A DNA stretch of 35,598 nt from Candidatus Saccharimonadota bacterium (GTDB lineage Bacteria; Patescibacteriota; Saccharimonadia; Saccharimonadales; 2-12-FULL-41-12): positions 1-35,598 of the forward strand of contig JACRNE010000006.1 of the NCBI GenBank assembly GCA_016219345.1, written 5' to 3'. Position 1 is the stretch's first letter. Every line of letters begins with the position of its first letter. The notes beneath the pieces are model-generated. The model had not been told where the DNA came from. It saw only the letters and a program-made list of their open reading frames with translations, and did no database searches. Below, piece after piece: positions 1 through 8,658 of this stretch. The position numbers and the translations under genes were made by a program.

Positions 1-1851
1 TTTGTTCACAAGTCTGAAGTTGAAAATACTGGTGGCCACGGGGGGTATCTGGGAGAGGTCGTTGGAAATGCTATGTTGCTAGCTTTAGATAAAATCCCGG
101 CCAGTATCTTAATGCTGGTTTCGGCTACTTTACTATTTTTCTTAGCGTTTAACATTTCACCAAAGGCTTTATTAGCTTTAGCTAAGCCTTTCAAGAAAGA
201 AAAAGATACAGATTTGTCTGATCTCAAGGCTAAAGAGCAGCAAAGTAGCTTTAAACTTAATGAAGGTGTACCAACTGAGCGGAGCGAGCAGTCTCAGGAC
301 AAATCTCCAAGACTAGCTAGTCTTAAAAATACAGCTAAAACTCTATCAGAATCCGAAGACCATGAGGCTTTAACCGCTGCTTCTGATAAAGATTGGAAGC
401 TTCCGCCGTTAGATTTACTTAATCAAAAACAAGACAAAGCTGATGCCGGTGATGTCCAGGCCAATGCTGAGATAATCCGAGAAACATTATCAAACTTTAA
501 TTTTCCAGTTGAAATGGAAGGGGCCAACATAGGTCCAAGAGTCACTCAGTACACTTTGAAGCCGCCTTCAGGGGTAAAACTTACTAAAATTACTGCTTTG
601 GATAATAACTTAGCGCTTGATCTAGCAGCGCATTCAATTCGAATTGAAGCGCCGATTCCTGGTAAAAGGTTAGTTGGTGTCGAAGTACCAAATGTGAAGC
701 AAGCTACCGTTAGAATCAGCAGCGTTCTGGATTCAGCTAATTGGAAAAATGAGAAAAGTCCATTGAGCTTTGTGATAGGTAAAGACATATCAGGCTCTCC
801 AATGGTAGGGGATCTAGCGAACATGCCTCACTTATTGGTTGCTGGTCAGACCGGTTCTGGTAAATCTGTGATGATAAATACTATTTTAACCAGCCTGCTT
901 TACCGTAATAGTCCATCTGACCTTAAGTTGATTTTGGTTGACCCTAAGCAGGTAGAGCTAACGCCTTATAACGATATCCCACATCTGTTAGCACCCGTAG
1001 TTAACGAGCCTGAAAAGTGTATCAGCGCCCTTAAATGGGCGGTTGCGGAGATGGAACGACGTCTTAGAACCATGGCGGACGCAGGTAAACGCAATATCGT
1101 TGAATACAACAACCTTAAAAGCGAAGAAGGAATGCCATATATCGTCATAGTTATTGATGAGCTGTCTGATCTTATGATGGTGGCTGCTCGCGATGTTGAG
1201 TCGTTGATTGTTAGGATTGCTCAAAAGGCTCGCGCCTGCGGCATACATTTAATTTTAGCTACTCAGCGTCCAAGCGTCGATGTTATTACAGGCTTGATCA
1301 AGGCTAATGTCCCAGCACGAATTGCCTTTACAACGACTTCTCAGGTGGATTCTAAGACTATTATCGACCAGGGCGGAGCGGAGAAATTGCTTGGCCAAGG
1401 AGATATGTTACTTTTGACTTCAAGCATGCCGAAGCCAAAACGTGTCCAAGCAGCCTTCATATCAGACCAAGAAACCAAAAAAGTTACAGAATTTATCAAA
1501 GACCAGAGAGAACCCCAATATGATGAGGAAGTCATTAGCCAGCCAGTCCAAATTGGTAAGGGCGGGGTTGTGTCTGACTTTGGCTCCAGTGATACAGACG
1601 ATGATCTGTGGCGTGATGCTGTACAAGTAGTTATAGAAGGCCGAAAAGCCAGTACGAGTCTACTGCAGAGGCGTCTAAGAGTTGGCTATGCGCGGGCGGC
1701 TCGACTGATCGAAGCCATGGAAGAACAGGGTATAGTTGGTCCAGCAGTTGGATCACGCCCAAGAGAAGTGTTAATCAGTGATATTAGCGAGATAGATGGT
1801 CCGTCGGCGGGATCAGACGTTTATGACGACATGCCCGACGACGAAGCCTAA
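1..1851 (+). CDS. ftsK: DNA translocase FtsK/SpoIIIE, 5'-truncated by the window start
   Basis: Frame is open from base 1 (FVHKSEVENTGGHGGYLGEVVGNAM...) upstream of the listed ATG at 73. Walker A GQTGSGKSV, VDPKQVEL, ILATQRPSVDVITGLIKANVPARIAF and a C-terminal gamma-like winged helix (ASTSLLQRRLRVGYARAARLIEAMEEQGIVGP). Confidence 0.97.
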   Translation, partial: FVHKSEVENTGGHGGYLGEVVGNAMLLALDKIPASILMLVSATLLFFLAFNISPKALLALAKPFKKEKDTDLSDLKAKEQQSSFKLNEGVPTERSEQSQDKSPRLASLKNTAKTLSESEDHEALTAASDKDWKLPPLDLLNQKQDKADAGDVQANAEIIRETLSNFNFPVEMEGANIGPRVTQYTLKPPSGVKLTKITALDNNLALDLAAHSIRIEAPIPGKRLVGVEVPNVKQATVRISSVLDSANWKNEKSPLSFVIGKDISGSPMVGDLANMPHLLVAGQTGSGKSVMINTILTSLLYRNSPSDLKLILVDPKQVELTPYNDIPHLLAPVVNEPEKCISALKWAVAEMERRLRTMADAGKRNIVEYNNLKSEEGMPYIVIVIDELSDLMMVAARDVESLIVRIAQKARACGIHLILATQRPSVDVITGLIKANVPARIAFTTTSQVDSKTIIDQGGAEKLLGQGDMLLLTSSMPKPKRVQAAFISDQETKKVTEFIKDQREPQYDEEVISQPVQIGKGGVVSDFGSSDTDDDLWRDAVQVVIEGRKASTSLLQRRLRVGYARAARLIEAMEEQGIVGPAVGSRPREVLISDISEIDGPSAGSDVYDDMPDDEA

Positions 1852-1854
1852 AAA

Positions 1855-2328
1855 CTATCTTGCATTTTTACTTTGTTCGTCCATAGTTTGCCCGGCAAGA
1901 TTGGATTTAACTTTACGGACGGCGCGGGAGACAACGGCCGCAGTTAATACGCCGAATAAAACCCCAGTGCTAATATCTGCTGGACTATCTATATTTGCTA
2001 TAGATAGGTTGGTTCCGTCCAAATAGCCTGCCTTGCAGGTCTCTATGAGCCCGCTCGCCCCCGGGACTGCCTCCCCGCATGCATCGAAACTTTCGTATAA
2101 AACACCAAATACAAAAGAACCTAAAGCGGCCAACCGTATAGTTTTTGGTGGAGTTTTTATATTTATGGCGTCTCTGCATATCGTGGTTGTTAATCCTATC
2201 GCAATGCCCGGTATAACATGCTTGCCACAATCAACAGGACCTTCGGGATCGAGGAGTTTAATGTTTGGAGCTTCTTTGAAAAGGTCAGCTAGCATCGCTC
2301 CAGTTTGTATTATTTCAGGCTGTGGCAT
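1855..2328 (-). CDS. hypothetical membrane protein
   Basis: 157-aa ORF convergent with ftsK, with hydrophobic stretches (AALGSFVFGVLY; STGVLFGVLTAAVVS). No recognised family. Confidence 0.6.
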   Translation of the reverse strand: MPQPEIIQTGAMLADLFKEAPNIKLLDPEGPVDCGKHVIPGIAIGLTTTICRDAINIKTPPKTIRLAALGSFVFGVLYESFDACGEAVPGASGLIETCKAGYLDGTNLSIANIDSPADISTGVLFGVLTAAVVSRAVRKVKSNLAGQTMDEQSKNAR

Positions 2329-2506
2329 TCTTCCTAACTTACTAATTTTTTATTTGTAACGCTCCATTTGAGCGCCCACCATTCGCTAACATTATAGTAC
2401 AAGAGGCCATTGCTTTTATCTGTTATTTATAGTAAAATTCACATACTAAAAACTTCAGTTCGTAGCCGCTAGTGCATACGGGCTTTAACCAAAGGAAGGA
2501 GAATAC

Positions 2507-2890
2507 GTGAATCAATACGAAATTGCGGTTTTATATGATCCGCAGCTAGAGATTGATCTGTCCAAAGCAGAGGACAAAATCAAAAAAATATTAACCGATA
2601 ACGGCGGCAAAATCGTCAAAACAGATAATTGGGGCAAGAAAAAACTTGCTTACCCGATTGCTAAGCACGAGCAAGCTGTCTATGTATTTTATACGGTTGA
2701 TATGCCGCCAGCGGGCGTGGTAAAGGTAGAATCGTCCCTAAATATAACCGACGAGGTTATCAGGTACTTGATAACTAAGCCAGATCTCAAGGCCATAGCT
2801 AAAGCAGAAGAGGCGAAAGCCGACAAAGCTAAAAAAGCTGCCGAGCGTGGTGATAACGGTAATGACGACGAAGATAAAGACGAAGAGTAG
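2507..2890 (+). CDS. rpsF: 30S ribosomal protein S6
   Basis: MNQYEIAVLYDPQL...KTDNWGKKKLAYPIAKHEQAVYVFY; GTG start preceded by aaggaaggag; followed by ssb and rpsR. Confidence 0.96.
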   Translation: MNQYEIAVLYDPQLEIDLSKAEDKIKKILTDNGGKIVKTDNWGKKKLAYPIAKHEQAVYVFYTVDMPPAGVVKVESSLNITDEVIRYLITKPDLKAIAKAEEAKADKAKKAAERGDNGNDDEDKDEE

Positions 2891-2916
2891 TATAATTAGC
2901 GAAAAGGAGTTTAGTA

Positions 2917-3387
2917 ATGGCGAGGAGTTTTAACCAAGTAGTTCTTATGGGTAACCTAACAAGAGACCCAGAACTTAGACAAATCCCAAGCGGCCAAAGT
3001 GTATGTAGCTTTAGTCTGGCGTTAAACAGGAGCTACAAAGGTTCTGATGGAGAGTGGCAAGAAGCTACTGACTACGTAGACGTTGTAGCGTGGGCGGCGC
3101 TGGGAGAGCGCGTCGCACAATATGTGACAAAGGGTCGGCCAGTTTTGGTTAGTGGTCGCCTGCAAAGTAGAAGCTGGGAGCAAGATGGCCAAAAGCGCTC
3201 AAAACTAGAGGTAGTTGCACAAGATGTAACTTTTCTAGGTGGACGAAATGACGACGGTGGTTCAAGTTTTAGCCCTGCTGAAAGCTCTAAGCCATCGTCA
3301 ACAAAAACCACAAAGACTAAAGACAAGGATGTTGTGATCGAGGATGTGGATGATCAGCCCATCAATCTCGACGACATACCTTTTTAA
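2917..3387 (+). CDS. ssb: single-stranded DNA-binding protein
   Basis: MARSFNQVVLMGNLTRDPELRQIPSGQSVCSFSLALNRSY OB-fold; acidic tail ending DDIPF. Confidence 0.97.
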   Translation: MARSFNQVVLMGNLTRDPELRQIPSGQSVCSFSLALNRSYKGSDGEWQEATDYVDVVAWAALGERVAQYVTKGRPVLVSGRLQSRSWEQDGQKRSKLEVVAQDVTFLGGRNDDGGSSFSPAESSKPSSTKTTKTKDKDVVIEDVDDQPINLDDIPF

Positions 3388-3397
3388 CGCTCCGCTA

Positions 3398-3473
3398 ATG
3401 AGACACCCATATCTGGGTTTCTCATCACTCCGGGCAGCAAAATAAATTTGACTGCTCGGGTTGCTCTTCCCAG
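3398..3473 (+). ncRNA. candidate structured RNA element, copy 1 (duplicated intercistronic element)
   Basis: ATGAGACACCC-atatct-GGGTTTCTCAT hairpin followed by GGCAGCAAAATAAATTTGACTGCTCGGGTTGCTCTTCCCAG. Near-identical to the minus-strand sequence 8733-8659. Lies between ssb and rpsR. Confidence 0.65.
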
Positions 3474-3503
3474 AAATACAATTAATGAAAGGATAAATTA
3501 TAG

Positions 3504-3707
3504 ATGGCAAAGATTTTTAAGCATAAAACAGACGTAGCATATTTTGACTATAAGGACTTTAAGACCTTACAGAGGTACGTAAATCAGTACGGCCAGATAG
3601 AAACTCGTAAGAAAACTGGCCTAACAGAGAGCCAGCAAAGACGACTAGCTGTAGCTATCAAGCGAGCACGTCATTTAGCGCTACTTCCATTCGTAGCAAG
3701 AGGCTAG
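3504..3707 (+). CDS. rpsR: 30S ribosomal protein S18
   Basis: [50 protein letters not shown]. Confidence 0.97.
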   Translation: MAKIFKHKTDVAYFDYKDFKTLQRYVNQYGQIETRKKTGLTESQQRRLAVAIKRARHLALLPFVARG

Positions 3708-3710
3708 AAG

Positions 3711-4274
3711 ATGGCGCTAGGTGTAACTGATCTTAAAAAGGGCACAATTATCAAGCTGGAGGGCGTACCTTACAGAATTACTGAATATAGCCAGAAAGTG
3801 ATGGGCCGAGGTGGATCCATCGTGAATGTTAAGATAAAAAGCCTTACAGATGGCCGAGTCCTTGAAAAAACCTTCAAGGGCAATGACTCTATCGATTCAG
3901 CGGATGTGGCATATAGTAGTGTTCAATATCTTTACTCGGACAACGAGAAGGCGTACTTCATGGACGGACAAACCTATGAAACAAAGGAGCTTCCTATTGA
4001 TATGCTTGGTGACCAAACTGGCTATCTAATAGAAGGATTGGACGTTCAGGCTCAATATTTTGACGGAAATATAATTGGCGTTGAGTTACCAAAGAACGTA
4101 TTTTTAAAAGTTACCCATGCCGAGAATGCAGTTAAAGGTGATACTTCATCCGCAGTTACCAAGGACGCAAAACTTGAAACAGGAATATCAGTTAAAGTTC
4201 CAGCTTTTATAAAAACTGGCGATGTAATTAGTGTAGATACAACAACTGGCAATTATCGCGAACGAAAAAAATAG
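3711..4274 (+). CDS. efp: elongation factor P
   Basis: KOW-type N-terminal domain plus C-terminal OB domain (VTHAENAVKGDTSS...LETGISVKVPAFIKTGDVISVDTTTGNYRER). Confidence 0.96.
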   Translation: MALGVTDLKKGTIIKLEGVPYRITEYSQKVMGRGGSIVNVKIKSLTDGRVLEKTFKGNDSIDSADVAYSSVQYLYSDNEKAYFMDGQTYETKELPIDMLGDQTGYLIEGLDVQAQYFDGNIIGVELPKNVFLKVTHAENAVKGDTSSAVTKDAKLETGISVKVPAFIKTGDVISVDTTTGNYRERKK

Positions 4275-4280
4275 TTTTCT

Positions 4281-5006
4281 ATGGATAAGAAGCGGCTAGA
4301 CGAGTACTTGTTTCAAAAGGGTTATGTCTATTCAAGAAGTCAGGCTGAAAACTATATAAAACTTGGTAAAGTAACAGTCGATAATGAGGTTGTAAAAAAA
4401 CCTGCCACTAAAGTATCAAAAAATAATGTAGTTATACTTACAGCAGAGAAAAAATACGTTTCGCGAGCTGGTATGAAGCTAGAATCAGTGGCTGAGGCTC
4501 TGTCTATTAACTTTGCTAACAAAGCTGTACTTGATGTTGGTAGTAGCACGGGTGGTTTCACCGACTATGCTTTACAGCATGGAGCATCCAAAGTGATTGC
4601 CGTGGATGTGGGTAAAAACCAAATGGACAGGCGGTTGCAGCAGAACCCTAAAATTGAGCTTCATGAACAAACGGATATACGAGTGATCAAATCACTGAGT
4701 ACAAAAGTTGACTACGCGGTAATCGATGTGTCGTTTATCTCAATTAGAGAAGTGCTAAAACACCTTAAAACGATATTAAATAAAGATGTAAAAATTGTAG
4801 CCATGGTAAAACCTCAGTTTGAGTCTAAAGACGCATCTATTAAACACAAAGGTGTTATAAAGAACGAATCTCTTCGCCGCAAGATTTTGAGCGAATTTGA
4901 AGTTTGGGCTAAAGCTGAATTTAAGATAATTGGGAAATCCGACTCAAGCGTCCATGGTGAAAAAGGAAACAGGGAAAGATTTTATCTTCTCTCCTTTCTG
5001 CGCTAG
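4281..5006 (+). CDS. tlyA: TlyA-family rRNA 2'-O-methyltransferase (S4 + FtsJ-like domains)
   Basis: S4-like N-terminus RLDEYLFQKGYVYSRSQAENYIKLGKVTVDNEVVKKP; SAM motif VLDVGSSTGGFTDYAL; VAMVKPQFE. Confidence 0.92.
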   Translation: MDKKRLDEYLFQKGYVYSRSQAENYIKLGKVTVDNEVVKKPATKVSKNNVVILTAEKKYVSRAGMKLESVAEALSINFANKAVLDVGSSTGGFTDYALQHGASKVIAVDVGKNQMDRRLQQNPKIELHEQTDIRVIKSLSTKVDYAVIDVSFISIREVLKHLKTILNKDVKIVAMVKPQFESKDASIKHKGVIKNESLRRKILSEFEVWAKAEFKIIGKSDSSVHGEKGNRERFYLLSFLR

Positions 5007-5057
5007 ATAATAAATATTGATAAAAATGGTTGAGCTGCATGATAAACTAGCACCAGC

Positions 5058-5714
5058 ATGCGTTATTTTAAAAATCGACAAGCAGCTGGAAAGCTACTAG
5101 CAAAACAGCTGAAAAAATATAAAACAGAAAACTGCGTTGTTCTTAGCTTGAGTGAAGGTGGCGTTGTGGTCGGTGCTGAGATAGCAAAAGAGCTTCACAC
5201 AGAACTTTTCCTACTTGTTACAGAAGATATTGATCTACCTGGTGAACCTGACCCAATAGCGATAATGAGCTCATCAGGCTCCTTCACATATAACAGCGGA
5301 GCTTACTCAACAGGTGACCTAGAAGCCCTAAGTGTGGACTACAGGCCAATCATAGAGCAGGGCAAGATGATTGCGTTCCAGAAGATTAACAGAGTTGTTA
5401 GTCACGAGGGATCAATCATGAAGATACTGCTTAAAAATCACATAATAATTCTCGTTTCTGACGGACTGAGAAATGGATTTTCGGTAGATGTGGCCACTGA
5501 TTTCCTGAAGCCCATTAATGCTAAAGGTTTGATTATTGCAGCGCCAGTTATCAACTCTTCAGCAATAGATAAAATGCGACTGTTGTCTGATAATATCTTC
5601 TGTCTAGACGTGGTAGAGGAGTATATAAACACCGATCATTATTATGAAGATAATAAGCTACCAAGCCATGATGAGATTGTCATGACCATGAAAAATATTG
5701 TTTTCGAATGGTAG
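5058..5714 (+). CDS. phosphoribosyltransferase-like protein
   Basis: PRTase type-I-like layout (VVLSLSEGGVVVGAEIAKEL; IIILVSDGLRNGFSVDVATDFLKPINAKGLIIAAPV) with a degenerate PRPP loop. Confidence 0.6.
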   Translation: MRYFKNRQAAGKLLAKQLKKYKTENCVVLSLSEGGVVVGAEIAKELHTELFLLVTEDIDLPGEPDPIAIMSSSGSFTYNSGAYSTGDLEALSVDYRPIIEQGKMIAFQKINRVVSHEGSIMKILLKNHIIILVSDGLRNGFSVDVATDFLKPINAKGLIIAAPVINSSAIDKMRLLSDNIFCLDVVEEYINTDHYYEDNKLPSHDEIVMTMKNIVFEW

Positions 5715-5762
5715 TGATCGTAATTGAATAATTTTTTAGTACAGCACTTTTTGTTGTTAAAG

Positions 5763-5771
5763 TTATCCACA
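5763..5771 (+). promoter_or_regulatory. consensus DnaA-box-like 9-mer TTATCCACA
   Basis: Exact match to TTATNCACA in an AT-rich intergenic region. Confidence 0.4.
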
Positions 5772-5984
5772 GAAAATAGTTAAGCATAACAGGGGAAAAA
5801 CCGTAAGAAAACCATACCTCGAAAGTGTTAATTTACTTACTTTAAAAAAAGTACTCGACAGTGCCTTTTTTGTATAAATAAAAAAGATCTTGTATAGGTT
5901 ATTTAACATTGGTAGGGTATGCACTGGGTAGCGAGAGCTGCTTCAAAAAAGCGAAACAAAACGCTAACACGATCTAAAAAAGGG

Positions 5985-6016
5985 AGCCTGCTGGAGAAGA
6001 AATTCTTTGGCGGGCT
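5985..6016 (+). other. 14-bp stem-loop with GAAA tetraloop in the serine-hydrolase leader
   Basis: agcctgctggagaa-gaaa-ttctttggcgggct; all 14 positions pair as Watson-Crick or G-U. Not followed by a T tract. Confidence 0.55.
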
Positions 6017-6043
6017 TTCGCAAAAAAAGACAAAAAGTAAAAA

Positions 6044-6994
6044 GTGAAACGAAAACTAAAATTATTTCGAGTTGGTCGAAGAACATATTTTCACCATTCA
6101 AACGGCATAGTGGTCCAGAAGAATCGCTTGCAAGCTACATTCTTAGCAATGACCATAATGACTGCGGTTTCGAGTGGTTTTTTTGTTGCCGTCGAATATG
6201 CACTACCTGCCCTAAGGCAGTCGAGTTATTTTCAAAATTCTAAAAAGATTGATGCTGAAACAGTTGTGTCAGCTGAGGCACTGCCTGATACTTCTGTTAA
6301 AGACCCCATCAAACAAGACGACGACGCCTTAAGGGATCAGATACAAAGGAGGATAGAAGGCTATCCAGGTAACCAGAATTGGGCGGTATTCGTTTATGAT
6401 TTAAACTCAGATAAAACGGTAAGCATAAATGCCGAGAAAGAATTTGACTCAGCGAGCCTATATAAACTATTTCTTCTCGAAGCATTAGAGAAGAAACTAC
6501 CACAAGATCAATGGAGGAAGACCAAGATCGACCGATTGAGAATTTCTGATTGTGTCCAGGCAATGCTAAAGACTACAGACGATCCGTGCAGTGAGGAATT
6601 GGGGGCATACCTCGACTGGAAATCCGTCGACGATACAAATGCCAAAAATGGCTTCCCGAAGACTAAATTATCTGGTAACGATGGACGAAAGACTACGGCA
6701 GGTGAGGTGGGCGAACTACTAATCAGATTAAAAAAAGGCCACATACTAAGTGACAAAACTCGCCGCTTTGTATTCGATGCTCTATACCAGCAGAACTATT
6801 CAAAAGGCATACCGCTAGGATGCTCAAACTGCCGAACTGCTAATAAATCTGGAGAACTAACAGGTGTTAGCCACGACGCAGGTATCGTAACGCATGGTCC
6901 AAACAGCTACGTAGTCGTGGTAATGAGCCAAGGTGGTAACTTTGACCAAATAGCAGATATTACGAAGTTGATAGATAGCCAATACGCTAATTGA
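6044..6994 (+). CDS. membrane-anchored serine hydrolase, class A beta-lactamase-like
   Basis: N-terminal TM (FLAMTIMTAVSSGFFVAVEYAL); SxxK motif in SASLYKLFLLEAL; KSG motif in NKSGELTGVSHDAGIV. GTG start. Confidence 0.8.
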   Translation: MKRKLKLFRVGRRTYFHHSNGIVVQKNRLQATFLAMTIMTAVSSGFFVAVEYALPALRQSSYFQNSKKIDAETVVSAEALPDTSVKDPIKQDDDALRDQIQRRIEGYPGNQNWAVFVYDLNSDKTVSINAEKEFDSASLYKLFLLEALEKKLPQDQWRKTKIDRLRISDCVQAMLKTTDDPCSEELGAYLDWKSVDDTNAKNGFPKTKLSGNDGRKTTAGEVGELLIRLKKGHILSDKTRRFVFDALYQQNYSKGIPLGCSNCRTANKSGELTGVSHDAGIVTHGPNSYVVVVMSQGGNFDQIADITKLIDSQYAN

Positions 6995-7024
6995 GACTAT
7001 GCGGGTGACCTGTAAGTCTATTTT

Positions 7025-7840
7025 CTAAGCTCTTAGCTTGTAGCCGCGAGCGAACAATCTATAGTTAATTACAAATAACACCAAACCTGCTACTCCTATA
7101 ACCAATAGACTGATCCATGGATTTACATCGGCGTGTCCAAGCATTGAGTAGCGCAATGTATTGATCATGTAGTAAATGGGGTTAATTCTTGTAAGCGCTT
7201 CAAAAAGTGGTGGCAAGAGTGAAGCAGAATAAAATACCCCGCCCAAGAAAATTAATGGTTGCAAAATAAACGTCTGATATAGACTTAAGTCATCAAACTT
7301 CTCAGCCTTCAGGCCTACTAAAACACCTGCCATTGAGAAGAAAAACCCAATCAGAATAAAACTAAGCAAACACATCCAAACATGCGCAACAGGCAGCTCA
7401 GGAATCAATACTTTTGCCGTTATAAAAGCTATAGAAGTGATTATTGCACCTCTAAAAAAACCACCTAGCCCAAAACCCATAAGAAGCTGCGTATTAGAAA
7501 CAGGCGAGGCCAGCTGATCATCAATGGCTCTTTGGAATTTCTGCTGCAGAATAGAAAAAGAGTTATTTATAAAAATATTTATCGCAAAACTCATCATAAG
7601 AAGTCCGGGGATAATAAAAACTATATAGCTATGTCCATCTAATTCATTTATCCGGCTGCCTAGTGCAGCACCGAATATACTGATGTACAAATAAGTTTCT
7701 AGCAGGGGGCCAAATATAGTTTGACGCTTAATCCCCCAGAATCTGTGTAGCTCACGGCGAAGGACTGTCCAAAAGGGCAGCCATCGGTAGGTTACAAGAT
7801 CAGTTCTTTCTGCTGATGGCCCAAAAAGTTTGTCACGCAT
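7025..7840 (-). CDS. ABC-2 type transporter permease
   Basis: Multi-TM ABC-2 family protein (LRRELHRFWGIKRQTIFGPLLETYLYISIFGAALG; FLGGVFYSASLLPP...NPIYYMINTLRYSMLG); overlaps the upstream ATPase gene. Confidence 0.92.
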   Translation of the reverse strand: MRDKLFGPSAERTDLVTYRWLPFWTVLRRELHRFWGIKRQTIFGPLLETYLYISIFGAALGSRINELDGHSYIVFIIPGLLMMSFAINIFINNSFSILQQKFQRAIDDQLASPVSNTQLLMGFGLGGFFRGAIITSIAFITAKVLIPELPVAHVWMCLLSFILIGFFFSMAGVLVGLKAEKFDDLSLYQTFILQPLIFLGGVFYSASLLPPLFEALTRINPIYYMINTLRYSMLGHADVNPWISLLVIGVAGLVLFVINYRLFARGYKLRA

Positions 7841-8591
7841 TTTTTAGTTTGTCCCTTGCTAATTCACTTCGTCCAACAACTTTTAGGTAAACATCTTCCA
7901 GAGTTTTCTTCTTGTAAGCTTCCTTTAGCTCGCTTGGTGTGCCAGTTTTCACTATTTTACCCTTGTTAATCAATGCTAAATTGTCGCAAAGTTCCTCAGC
8001 CTCTTCAATGTAGTGGGTTGTTAAAAGTATAGTTGTGCCTTCTTTGTTAACCTTTTTCATGTACTGCCAAAGCTCAAGTCTAAGTTCTACGTCAACTCCA
8101 GCTGTGGGTTCATCTAGAATTAACATTTTAGGTCTATGCATCAAGGCCCGAGCCAGAACAACTCTCCGTTTCATGCCGCCCGAGAGCAGACGGCTACTTT
8201 CCTTACGTTTATCGGTAAGAGAAAATGCTTCCAGCAACTCTTCAATTCGCTCTTTGCGTTCTTTTTTACGCATTCCATAGTAACCGCCGTGAAAGTCTAA
8301 ACTCTCTTCAACTGTTAGGAACCAGTCAAGATTAATTTCTTGGGGAGCGAGGCCAATTGCCGCCCGCGCTTTTTGATAATCCGTTACAACATCATGTCCA
8401 AAAACTTCAGCCTTACCACCAGTTGGTATGGCCAACCCCATAATGCAATGAATAAGGGTTGATTTACCGGCGCCATTTGGTCCTAGTAAACCAAAGAAAG
8501 ATCCTTCGGGGATTTCAAGATCAATGCCTTTTAAGGCCTCAGTCCCTCCATCGTAAGTCTTTTTTAGACCATTAACTCCCAACGCTATCAT
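7833..8591 (-). CDS. ABC transporter ATP-binding protein
   Basis: Walker A GPNGAGKST, signature LLSGGMKRR, Walker B MLILDEP. Listed ORF starts at 8627; the internal ATG at 8591 (MIALGVNGLKKTYDGG) is preferred because a good promoter lies between the two. Confidence 0.93.
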   Translation of the reverse strand: MIALGVNGLKKTYDGGTEALKGIDLEIPEGSFFGLLGPNGAGKSTLIHCIMGLAIPTGGKAEVFGHDVVTDYQKARAAIGLAPQEINLDWFLTVEESLDFHGGYYGMRKKERKERIEELLEAFSLTDKRKESSRLLSGGMKRRVVLARALMHRPKMLILDEPTAGVDVELRLELWQYMKKVNKEGTTILLTTHYIEEAEELCDNLALINKGKIVKTGTPSELKEAYKKKTLEDVYLKVVGRSELARDKLKNA

Positions 8592-8598
8592 TGGTTCA

Positions 8599-8627
8599 AT
8601 TTTATACAAACAGAGAGCATTTGGCAA
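8599..8627 (-). promoter_or_regulatory. predicted promoter of the ABC exporter operon (leaderless arrangement)
   Basis: On the minus strand: TTGCCA - 17 nt - TAAAAT, with ATG at 8591 beginning 7 nt after the -10. Confidence 0.5.
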
Positions 8628-8658
8628 TCACCAACCCAGAGTGCTAGGTATTAAAAGA

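Noticed and set aside
2461-2506. Possible S6:S18 leader motif upstream of rpsF (agccgctagtgcatacgggct hairpin)
   Set aside because: Only a short stem; diagnostic features could not be confirmed by eye.
3398-3425. Interpretation of the hairpin as a simple Rho-independent terminator after ssb
   Set aside because: No T tract follows, and conservation extends ~45 nt beyond the hairpin in both copies.
6007-6243. 78-aa ORF overlapping the serine hydrolase start
   Set aside because: Out of frame with the SxxK hydrolase, overlaps its hairpin leader, no recognisable family.
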